Positions 8,958 to 15,475 of a stretch of 64,000 nt of DNA are shown one piece after another. A program made the position numbers and the translations under genes. Position 1 is the stretch's first letter. Every line of letters starts with the position of its first letter. A model generated the notes under the pieces. It ran no database searches and was not told where the DNA came from. It saw only the letters and a list, made by a program, of their open reading frames with translations. The stretch comes from Paenibacillus chondroitinus NBRC 15376 (GTDB lineage Bacteria > Bacillota > Bacilli > Paenibacillales > NBRC-103111): the NCBI RefSeq assembly GCF_004000765.1, contig NZ_BILW01000003.1, positions 62,001 through 126,000 on the forward strand, in the 5' to 3' direction.

Positions 8958-8986
8958 GAGCACTTGACCCAATGGATCAAACGCTC
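8958..8986 (-). terminator. Riboswitch expression-platform terminator
   Basis: On the minus strand a 13-bp stem (8974-8986 with 8958-8970, mostly Watson-Crick plus a G-U pair), followed by TTTTTATTT. It begins one base after the 3' end of the ZTP aptamer and ends before the ribosome site of the fusion gene, as expected for a transcriptional ON switch. Confidence 0.75.
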
Positions 8987-9057
8987 TGCCCAGGCGATCG
9001 GCTATATGCCATATGCGCTCCCCCGTAGTCCTCTACGTTTCGCCAGTTACGCATACC
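8987..9057 (-). ncRNA. ZTP (pfl motif) riboswitch aptamer
   Basis: Reading the minus strand, the segment carries ACUGGCGAAAC, a hairpin CGUAG-AGGA-CUACG, then GGGGAGCG, and after a variable stretch GCCGAUCGCCUGGGCA. These are the conserved blocks of the pfl/ZTP motif in the same order. ZTP riboswitches sense ZTP/ZMP, signs of low 10-formyl-THF, and usually control purine or folate genes. Here the next gene is a DJ-1/PfpI-GNAT fusion. An intrinsic terminator follows directly and a promoter precedes it. Recognition is from memory of the consensus; a covariance-model search would settle it. Confidence 0.85.
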
Positions 9058-9070
9058 ATAATTTCCCTTT

Positions 9071-9099
9071 ATTATACAAAGGAAAATCAATGGCGTCTA
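9071..9099 (-). promoter_or_regulatory. Sigma-A promoter driving the riboswitch transcript
   Basis: Minus strand TAGACG (9094-9099), 17 bp, perfect TATAAT (9071-9076), just upstream of the aptamer. Confidence 0.6.
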
Positions 9100-9136
9100 G
9101 ACGATGAAGAAGATTATTTTCTGCCAAACCGATCAC

Positions 9137-10093
9137 TTACTTGGAACTTTCACTCCCACGAATCCATGCATTTGCAAGCAGAATAGCCCCTCTAGCTGCA
9201 GCTGTGTCCGCTAAGTCGTTGAGCATAACGAAATCATGGATTGTACCTTGGAAGCGTACAGCTGTTACCCGAAGCCCGGCTTCTCTCAGTTTATTCGCAT
9301 ACGCTTCTCCTTCATCCCTTAGTACGTCTGCTTCAGCCGTAATCACAAGTGCTTCCGGAAGTCCTTTCAGTTGTTCTATAGAAGCTCTTAATGGTGAGGC
9401 GGTAATTTCCGCTCTTTCTCCTGGATCTGTTGTATATTGGTCCCAGAACCATTTCATAGCATCCTGGCGAAGGAAATATCCAGTTGAAAAATCTTTATAA
9501 GACTCTGTCTCAAACGATGCATCAGTGACTGGATAAAAGAGCACTTGCTTGCGGATCCGAGGGCCGCCGCGCTCCTTGGCCATTAAGGTAATGGCAGCGC
9601 TCATGTTACCACCGACACTATCCCCTGCAACTGTAATATGGTCTGATAGCAATCCCTTTTCTTTGCCATGCTCGGCAACCCATTTGAGCGCAGTAAATAC
9701 TTCCTCAATCGCAACAGGGTAACTGGCTTCCGGCGACAGGCTATAGTTTGTAAAAACAACCGCGGATTGAGACCCTACCGCTAATTCTCGAATTAATCGG
9801 TCATGCGTATGGACATTTCCGAAGACCCAGCCTGCGCCGTGGGTGTAGAGAATCACTGGTAGAGAACCTGAAATGTTTTGTGGACGAAAAATGGTTAGAG
9901 AGATGTCCCCTTTGGACCCTCCTGGAATGGTTACATTCTCGACGTCAACAGGAGGCTTTGTTATGGGGCCGTTTTGAACTTCGTCAACGGCTTCCCTTCC
10001 TTTCTTCGGTCCTAAATCAAAGAGAAATGGTGGATTAGCTGTAGCTTCTACGAAATCTTGAGCGGCTTGTTCAAGTACGATTTTCTTCTTCAT
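9137..10093 (-). CDS. Alpha/beta hydrolase, hormone-sensitive-lipase type
   Basis: 318 residues from the ATG at 10093 (AAAGGTGG upstream); the in-frame ATG at 10111 overlaps that ribosome site. Abhydrolase_3 features: oxyanion-hole motif THGAGW (normally HGGG/HGGA), nucleophile elbow GDSVGGN, and a C-terminal histidine in IHDFVMLN, with the acid probably in ITAEADVLRDEG. No signal peptide, so cytoplasmic. Likely a carboxylesterase acting on short-chain esters; substrate unknown. No terminator is visible downstream before the riboswitch promoter. Confidence 0.88.
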   Translation of the reverse strand: MKKKIVLEQAAQDFVEATANPPFLFDLGPKKGREAVDEVQNGPITKPPVDVENVTIPGGSKGDISLTIFRPQNISGSLPVILYTHGAGWVFGNVHTHDRLIRELAVGSQSAVVFTNYSLSPEASYPVAIEEVFTALKWVAEHGKEKGLLSDHITVAGDSVGGNMSAAITLMAKERGGPRIRKQVLFYPVTDASFETESYKDFSTGYFLRQDAMKWFWDQYTTDPGERAEITASPLRASIEQLKGLPEALVITAEADVLRDEGEAYANKLREAGLRVTAVRFQGTIHDFVMLNDLADTAAARGAILLANAWIRGSESSK

Positions 10094-10184
10094 TCTGGAA
10101 CCACCTTTCATTTGGTTTCATTTTGTGGTCCCAATTTATTAACCAATTTGAGGGGAAATTAATCTGTTTGTTTGTAAATCCTAC

Positions 10185-10262
10185 TTAAACGGGGAACTCC
10201 TCGATTATTTCAATAACTTCAATTTTTCCATTAATCAAAAGCTCCGGAAGTTCGTTGCTCAT
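10185..10262 (-). CDS. Small open reading frame, 25 residues, function unknown
   Basis: Begins MSNELPELLING and ends IIEEFPV, with a strong GGAAGGGG ribosome site six bases before the ATG. It sits between the SDR terminator and the hydrolase gene. Acidic and without a membrane segment. No family recognised; the good ribosome site is the only support, and it could be a leader peptide of the hydrolase gene or the tail of a lost gene. Confidence 0.3.
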   Translation of the reverse strand: MSNELPELLINGKIEVIEIIEEFPV

Positions 10263-10301
10263 ATTCCCCTTCCAGTATTCTCTAGCTTGTGAAATAAAAA
10301 A

Positions 10302-10318
10302 GCCGCGATATACGCGGC
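10302..10318 (-). terminator. Intrinsic terminator of the SDR gene
   Basis: GCCGCG ... CGCGGC stem, followed on the minus strand by TTTTTTATTTC, 25 bp after the SDR stop. Confidence 0.8.
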
Positions 10319-10342
10319 ATCTTACAATTATCATTTCAATCC

Positions 10343-11242
10343 TTACGTTTCCGTCATAATGCCGCCATTCACATGAAGAACCTGACCCGTCACAAAGGAC
10401 GAATCGTCTGAAGCCAAATAAATGTAAGTCGGTGCAAGCTCAAAAGGCTGCCCCGCACGTTTCATCGGTGTTTCCATACCGAAAGTTTTGACATACTCCG
10501 CAGAGTAGCTGGATACGATAAGCGGTGTCCAGATCGGGCCTGGAGCTACGGCATTCACACGGATTCCTTTACTTACTAATTGGAGAGATAACGATCTTGT
10601 AAAAGATACGATCGCACCTTTGGTTGAAGAATAATCGACAAGCAGCGGCGCCCCGGCATAAGCCGTAACAGAAGCCGTAGAGATGATCGTACTTCCCGGC
10701 TGTAAGTAAGGAAGTGCGGCTTTCGCCATATAAAATTGCGGAAATATATTCGTACGGTACGTGTCTTCCAGCTGTTCATCCGTAATATCCATTATGCTTT
10801 CTTGCGGGAATTGAACCCCTTGATTTAATACAAGCGTATCCAGCCGCCCATAATGCTCTAAGGTCTGTTTCACAACCGCTTTAGCTGCCATTGGCTGTCT
10901 TAAATCGCATTCAATTAACAAACATCGACCACCGTAATACTCGACCATTTGCTTAGTTGCATGCGCATCTTCTTTTTCATACAAATAAACAATAACTACA
11001 TCTGATCCTTCTTTTGCAAATCCGATTGCCACCGCACGACCAATACCACTGTCGCCCCCTGTAATGATCGCAACTTTGCCGGCCAACTTTCCGCTTCCTT
11101 TGTAACGAGGGTTATCGGAAATTGGGATTGGGTTCATCGCATATTCTAATCCGGGCTGTACGTTTTGATGTTGAGGTGGAAAAGTTAACGGCTGCAGACG
11201 GCATCGTGTCTCATAACCGAAATAAGGATACATGGGTATCAT
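10343..11242 (-). CDS. SDR family oxidoreductase (YhdF/YdaD-like, long N-terminus)
   Basis: 299 residues from the ATG at 11242, preceded by AGGGAGG. After about 50 N-terminal residues rich in Pro and Tyr it has the classical short-chain dehydrogenase fold: TGGDSGIG cofactor loop, LVLNQG in place of the usual NNAG, catalytic YSSTK, and VNAVAPGPIWTP. The N-terminal extension with PLTFPPQHQ matches the Bacillales general-stress SDRs (YhdF/YdaD/YhxC group), NAD(P)-dependent enzymes of uncertain substrate. Monocistronic, with its own terminator. Confidence 0.92.
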   Translation of the reverse strand: MIPMYPYFGYETRCRLQPLTFPPQHQNVQPGLEYAMNPIPISDNPRYKGSGKLAGKVAIITGGDSGIGRAVAIGFAKEGSDVVIVYLYEKEDAHATKQMVEYYGGRCLLIECDLRQPMAAKAVVKQTLEHYGRLDTLVLNQGVQFPQESIMDITDEQLEDTYRTNIFPQFYMAKAALPYLQPGSTIISTASVTAYAGAPLLVDYSSTKGAIVSFTRSLSLQLVSKGIRVNAVAPGPIWTPLIVSSYSAEYVKTFGMETPMKRAGQPFELAPTYIYLASDDSSFVTGQVLHVNGGIMTET

Positions 11243-11288
11243 GGCGAATCCTCCCTGCACTTCTTTGTATGATAGGGTATTCGCCTAT

Positions 11289-12494
11289 TTAACCATTGGT
11301 GCCATTTCGAAAAATAGGACCGCTGTCAAGCACCCCACGTTTCAAACCTATCCATGCCGCGCCAATGACAACTAATCCTAGAAATGCTAAACCACTAGTC
11401 AGGAACAAGGGTTTTAGATCCGTATCCGAATAAAGTCTAGCGCCAACCACAGGGCCTACCGCCATCCCCAAATAACGAACCAGATTATATACGCCAATTG
11501 CAGTCGCGCGCTCCTCCGGAAATTGTTCGGCTAGAATAGTCACAGGAAGCGACACGGTCAACCCCATTGCGAACCCAAATAAACAGACATCACCAATTAA
11601 CATTGGCAGAGACAAGTGTGCTGTTAAAGCAAACAAGATGACTGTACATGATTGCAACAAAAATGCGAATACTAAACTTGCTTTATTACCTAGCTGATTC
11701 CGCATCCAGCTTCCGATTTTAATACTAACAATGGTGGAAGCGGACATAGCCAATAGGATGACGCCAATTTTACCTGCGGCCATATGATAAAGATTCCCTA
11801 AGATATGCGGCAGAAATACGATATAAACTAAATACACAACGCTTTGTGCAAAACCATATAGCAAGACGACTGCGCTAAGATGATTTTGAAAAATCACGCC
11901 GAATGATCCCAAAGCAAAAGGCTTAGCTGTCGCTCCCCGAGGTTTTGTTTCAACCAATAGTTTCATGTTGGCTAGCAATAACAATCCTATGATAGCTGTT
12001 AAAAAGAGAAACACGCCTTGGTATCCAAATTTCTCTCCGATCACACCACCGAGAAGCGGACCAACGGCAGGCGCTAGGAGCAGCATTAGCTGATATGTAG
12101 CCATACTTTTGGCTAATTCATTTCCACGGAACATATCGCCAATAACAGCAGCTCCAACAACGGGAATGGCTGCTGAACCAATACCCTGAAGGACGCGGAA
12201 CACAAGAAATAGACCGATTGAATGGGAAAAAGCGCATCCTAGGGACGCTGCCGCATAAACAATTAACGCAGGTATGAGAATTTTTTTTCTGCCTTTTGTA
12301 TCGGCTAATGAACCAAATATGACCTGCATGACAGCTAGAGCAACCAGAAATAAAGAAACAGTCATGCTCATCATGTAACTGGTTGTGTGTAAATTTTTCT
12401 GCATATCGGCCAGTAACGGCGTATATAAATTTTGCCCAAGAGATCCGGCAAAGGCACTGAATCCGATCACGTATAAGATTAGTCTGAGTTTCAT
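11289..12494 (-). CDS. MFS transporter, drug exporter type
   Basis: 401 residues from the ATG at 12494 (GGGGAG nine bases upstream). About 12 membrane segments; the motif A loop FGSLADTKGRKK lies between segments 2 and 3 and VFRVLQGIGSAAIPVVGAAVIGD is the motif of DHA1 drug/proton antiporters. Divergent from a TetR regulator whose palindromic operators cover its promoter, so it is probably the repressed target, pumping out a compound that also releases the repressor. Substrate unknown. Confidence 0.93.
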   Translation of the reverse strand: MKLRLILYVIGFSAFAGSLGQNLYTPLLADMQKNLHTTSYMMSMTVSLFLVALAVMQVIFGSLADTKGRKKILIPALIVYAAASLGCAFSHSIGLFLVFRVLQGIGSAAIPVVGAAVIGDMFRGNELAKSMATYQLMLLLAPAVGPLLGGVIGEKFGYQGVFLFLTAIIGLLLLANMKLLVETKPRGATAKPFALGSFGVIFQNHLSAVVLLYGFAQSVVYLVYIVFLPHILGNLYHMAAGKIGVILLAMSASTIVSIKIGSWMRNQLGNKASLVFAFLLQSCTVILFALTAHLSLPMLIGDVCLFGFAMGLTVSLPVTILAEQFPEERATAIGVYNLVRYLGMAVGPVVGARLYSDTDLKPLFLTSGLAFLGLVVIGAAWIGLKRGVLDSGPIFRNGTNG

Positions 12495-12521
12495 TAATAT
12501 CATCTCCCCTTTTAGTATTCG

Positions 12522-12538
12522 ACTGACAATCAGTCAGT
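12522..12538. promoter_or_regulatory. Second TetR operator, MFS leader
   Basis: Perfect inverted repeat ACTGAC-AATCA-GTCAGT between the MFS promoter and its start codon. It shares the CTGAC/GTCAG half-site with the main operator. Confidence 0.55.
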
Positions 12539-12555
12539 TAATGCGTTGCTTTCTC

Positions 12556-12590
12556 ATTATATTGACTTGCAGTCAGTCAGTCAATACAAT
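12556..12590. promoter_or_regulatory. Face-to-face sigma-A promoters overlapping a TetR operator
   Basis: Plus strand: TTGACT (12562-12567), 17 bp, TACAAT (12585-12590), toward the TetR gene. Minus strand: TTGACT (12579-12584), 17 bp, TATAAT (12556-12561), toward the MFS gene. Each -35 directly abuts the -10 of the other promoter. The 17-bp core holds GTCA/TGAC repeats, with ATTGACT ... AGTCAAT arms at its ends, so one bound repressor would cover both promoters. Confidence 0.8.
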
Positions 12591-12624
12591 AATGATTAGC
12601 GATACAACGAAAGGGATGAAATCC

Positions 12625-13227
12625 GTGGCAAGAGTATCCAAAAAACCGGAAATTCGGCGACAAGAAATGATAGATGCTTCTTTAGAGCTTTTTAGTAGTA
12701 AAGGTTATGAACAAACGGCCGTTAGTGATATCGTCAAAAAATTAGGAGTGGCACAAGGGACATTTTATTATCATTTCAGGACAAAAAGCGACATTATGGC
12801 GGCTATTATAGAAAGCTTGGTCACCGAAAAAGTGAATACGATCAGCGCCTTAACCGATAGCAATCTGACGACGGAAGATAAACTCCATAAGATCATTTGG
12901 GGAGAAAAACCTGGTGAGGAAGAAAGTAAGATGCTTGAGTTTCTGCACCACGAGAATAACGCATTTATTCATCAAAAGATTCTTGTACAGACTGTCCAGC
13001 AAAGCGTTCCCTACGTGATCCGCCTATTGGAGCAAGGGGTGACGGAAGGTATTTTCCGCATTCAGCACCTGCAGGAAACCGCGGAAATTTTGCTCATGGG
13101 CATTCATTTTATGTTTGATCCAGGCATTTTCACTTGGTCAGAGGATACGCTGAAACATAAGAAGTTGGCGTTTCAACAAGTCGTGGAGCGAATGCTTGGA
13201 AACTCCTTTGCTTTTTCTCAACGATGA
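12625..13227 (+). CDS. TetR/AcrR family repressor of the MFS exporter
   Basis: 200 residues from the GTG at 12625 (AAAGGG nine bases upstream); an upstream in-frame extension runs into the promoter and the MFS gene and is rejected. N-terminal helix-turn-helix: MIDASLELFSSKGYEQT then IVKKLGVAQGTFYYHF. The rest is the helical ligand domain. Divergent from the MFS gene, with operators covering both promoters, so it most likely represses the exporter and itself. Confidence 0.93.
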   Translation: MARVSKKPEIRRQEMIDASLELFSSKGYEQTAVSDIVKKLGVAQGTFYYHFRTKSDIMAAIIESLVTEKVNTISALTDSNLTTEDKLHKIIWGEKPGEEESKMLEFLHHENNAFIHQKILVQTVQQSVPYVIRLLEQGVTEGIFRIQHLQETAEILLMGIHFMFDPGIFTWSEDTLKHKKLAFQQVVERMLGNSFAFSQR

Positions 13228-13229
13228 AA

Positions 13230-13255
13230 ACAGCTCCGTCTATAGACGGAGCTGT
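13230..13255. terminator. Terminator between convergent TetR and histidine kinase genes
   Basis: Perfect 26-bp palindrome ending both genes. Only the minus strand has a short T tract (TTTTC), so it serves the kinase gene better. Confidence 0.65.
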
Positions 13256-13274
13256 ATCTCACTCGCCGGATGGT

Positions 13275-14666
13275 TCAGACATGCCGCGCTCTCAGTGGGA
13301 TCTCAAACCAAAAGGCGATGGCGCCATCTCGGACTTCGAGTCCGAATGGTGCTTGATGCTTTTGTAGAATCGCTCGTGAAATGGATAAGCCTAGACCGGT
13401 GCCGCTAAATTTTTTGCTCCTAGAACTTTCCATGACATAGAACGGTTCCCATACAAGCTCCCAAGGCCTGTCCTCGCCTAAATCCGTATCATTCGCTATC
13501 TCGAAGCGTACGGTCCCCTCCTTGATTTCCGATGTTACATGAACTCTTGCACCACTTGTGTACTTCATTGCATTTGTCAGCCAATTATGCAGCACCGATT
13601 CCAGTTTTGAACGATCCGCCATCACCCATGTTTCCGCAGGCAAATGAATATTGGCTTCAAGTTCTAAGCCATATTGTTGGTAAGGTGTGCGATAATCACT
13701 TATCGTTTCATCAAGCAAGTGCTTCAAATTGATCACTTCAAAACGGTACGTCTCCTCTTGAAGGCGTGACAGTTCAAGCAATCGGTCGATCAGGACGGTC
13801 ATCGCATCGCTCTGCTGTTGAATGACATGGGCATATGTACCGTCATCCAGTCCATCCTGCATCCCGCTGGCATAGACGCGGATGAGCGAGAGCGGTGTTT
13901 TCAATTCATGCGAAATATCCGCAATAAAGTTTTGCAGATTTGCGTTCTTGGCTTCTAGCGATTTATGAGCCTCTTCCAAATTATCGCTCATTCGATTAAT
14001 GCTCCGCGCGAGTGATTCTATCTCATCGCCTGTTTGTATATCAACTTTGGTGAAAGATAAATGGGAGATCGCTTCGGCAGTCTCATTCAATTTACCTAGC
14101 GGTTTAACAATTCGAGCCGTATAAAGCGCAGAAAGCACGATAAGCAGCATAAGCATGCCAATCCATATATACAGATTAAATAAATTCACGATTTGGATGG
14201 TCTCATCTGAATTACTAATCGATTCACCCACTGCGAAAACGGATCCTCCTACCGACAGGAAGTTGACCAGAAAACTTGATTTCAGCTTCGACTGATCATA
14301 AATTTTGTTCACCTGTTCCCCTTCGCGCAGCTTCGCGATACTTTCCTCTGTCAGCCAAAACTTCCCCAGTGCAATGCCTTTGCGATTAAATTGAAGCAGC
14401 AGCTTATTATTCACATCATCGACAGAATCGGATAATGTTGTGTAAGCGATAGTTACCTGGTACTGCTCCTCAATAACTCCAAGTTGCTGTACCAATGAGC
14501 TGTAGGATATAGAGACAAGTTCGGAAGACAATTCCGCCAGTTTATTTTTCTTCTGATATAAGAAGAACTTCGGCAAAAAATACGTATTTACCGCAAAAGA
14601 GAGGACAAAAACAAGACATAGTGCTGCGGTTATCCTGATGATTAACTTGCGGCTTAGTTTACTCAT
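13275..14666 (-). CDS. Sensor histidine kinase
   Basis: 463 residues. Membrane segments at about 8-30 and 163-183 flank an extracellular sensor of about 130 residues; a HAMP linker follows (about 185-237), then HisKA with SHELKTPLS (His253) and HATPase_c with NWLTNAMKY (N box), GTGLGLSIS (G2) and a closing FEIPL. It overlaps the end of the response-regulator gene by 8 bp (14659-14666), so the pair is co-transcribed. The regulator is frameshifted as sequenced. The divergent GH101-like lipoprotein gene is the likely target, suggesting that an envelope or polysaccharide signal is sensed. Confidence 0.94.
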   Translation of the reverse strand: MSKLSRKLIIRITAALCLVFVLSFAVNTYFLPKFFLYQKKNKLAELSSELVSISYSSLVQQLGVIEEQYQVTIAYTTLSDSVDDVNNKLLLQFNRKGIALGKFWLTEESIAKLREGEQVNKIYDQSKLKSSFLVNFLSVGGSVFAVGESISNSDETIQIVNLFNLYIWIGMLMLLIVLSALYTARIVKPLGKLNETAEAISHLSFTKVDIQTGDEIESLARSINRMSDNLEEAHKSLEAKNANLQNFIADISHELKTPLSLIRVYASGMQDGLDDGTYAHVIQQQSDAMTVLIDRLLELSRLQEETYRFEVINLKHLLDETISDYRTPYQQYGLELEANIHLPAETWVMADRSKLESVLHNWLTNAMKYTSGARVHVTSEIKEGTVRFEIANDTDLGEDRPWELVWEPFYVMESSRSKKFSGTGLGLSISRAILQKHQAPFGLEVRDGAIAFWFEIPLRARHV

Positions 14667-15307
14667 TGTCCTCCACCAGAGAGTAGCCCATCCCGCGGTA
14701 CGTCTTGATCCGCCATTCGCCTATCTTTTCTCGAAGCCTACGAACGTGGGTGTCCACTGTCCTCTCTTCACCGTAATAGTCCATTCCCCACACTTGATCG
14801 AGCAGCATTTTGCGGGTAATAATTTGCCCCTTATTAAGTGCCAAATACTTCATTAATTCAAATTCCTTATGTGTTGCTTGAACGTCATTACCATTCCGAT
14901 ATACTTTCTGAGCTTCCAGATCGACAGTTAGATCACCAAACGTCATCTTCGCGCCAAGCTGCAGCAGCTTTTGAGCTCTTAACAACAAAATGCGCGGATC
15001 AAACGGTTTGCGAACAAAATCGTCCGCACCCGACTGCAAGGCAAGGAATTCATCATCCACATTCCCTTTCGCCGTCAACAGCAGCACTTTTGTCCGCCTC
15101 ATTTTCTTAATTTCCCGGCATACTTCTATGCCGCTCCTTTTTGGCATCATCCAATCTAAAATGGCCAAATCAATTTTGTGCTGATAAAAACAAATTTATT
15201 GCTTCTTCGCCATCCTGTGCCAGAAACGTCTGAAAACCTTCTTTTATGAAATATGCCTTTATCACTTGCAGCATAAGCGGTTCATCGTCAGCCAACAACA
15301 AATTCAC
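14659..15307 (-). pseudogene. OmpR/PhoB-family response regulator, frameshifted
   Basis: The gene should start at the GTG at 15307 (AAGGGGGAAGG upstream): NLLLADDEPLMLQVIKAYF is a normal receiver start. After FLSAQN a TGA stops the frame. Removing one A from the A4 run (T4 at 15174-15177 on the plus strand) restores LSAQIDLAILDWMMP, giving 215 residues, the normal OmpR length, with the phospho-Asp in ILDW, KPFDP at the end of the receiver, and a winged-helix domain with RTVDTHVRRLREKIG. Either a sequencing error in the homopolymer or a recent inactivating mutation. The partner kinase is intact. Confidence 0.88.
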
Positions 15308-15337
15308 ATACCTTCCCCCTTTTCACGCGGCATTCCT

Positions 15338-15370
15338 ATTATAAATGTCTTTTGTTACATCAGTATGGCA
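15338..15370 (-). promoter_or_regulatory. Response-regulator gene promoter with TGTAACA box
   Basis: Minus strand: TGCCATA, 4 bp, TGTAACA (15353-15359), 9 bp, TATAAT (15338-15343). There is no good -35; the direct repeat with an 11-bp period sits in its place, as in promoters activated by PhoB/OmpR-type regulators. Confidence 0.55.
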
Positions 15371-15408
15371 AAATGCTTCAAGACATAGTCATATCCGAGA
15401 TCTCCATT

Positions 15409-15441
15409 TGGCACATTCGTGTAACATTGCCTCCTTATACT
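15409..15441 (+). promoter_or_regulatory. GH101-like gene promoter with TGTAACA box
   Basis: Plus strand: TGGCACA (15409-15415), 4 bp, TGTAACA (15420-15426), 9 bp, TATACT (15436-15441). Box and spacing are identical to those of the divergent response-regulator promoter, so both are probably controlled by that regulator. Confidence 0.55.
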
Positions 15442-15475
15442 GAACATCGAATCAAACATTTTAGGAGGTATTTTC

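Noticed and set aside
15168..15178. Programmed ribosomal frameshift in the response regulator
   Set aside because: An A4 run alone is a poor slippery site and I see no stimulatory structure; family members are not known to need one. A sequencing error or mutation is simpler.
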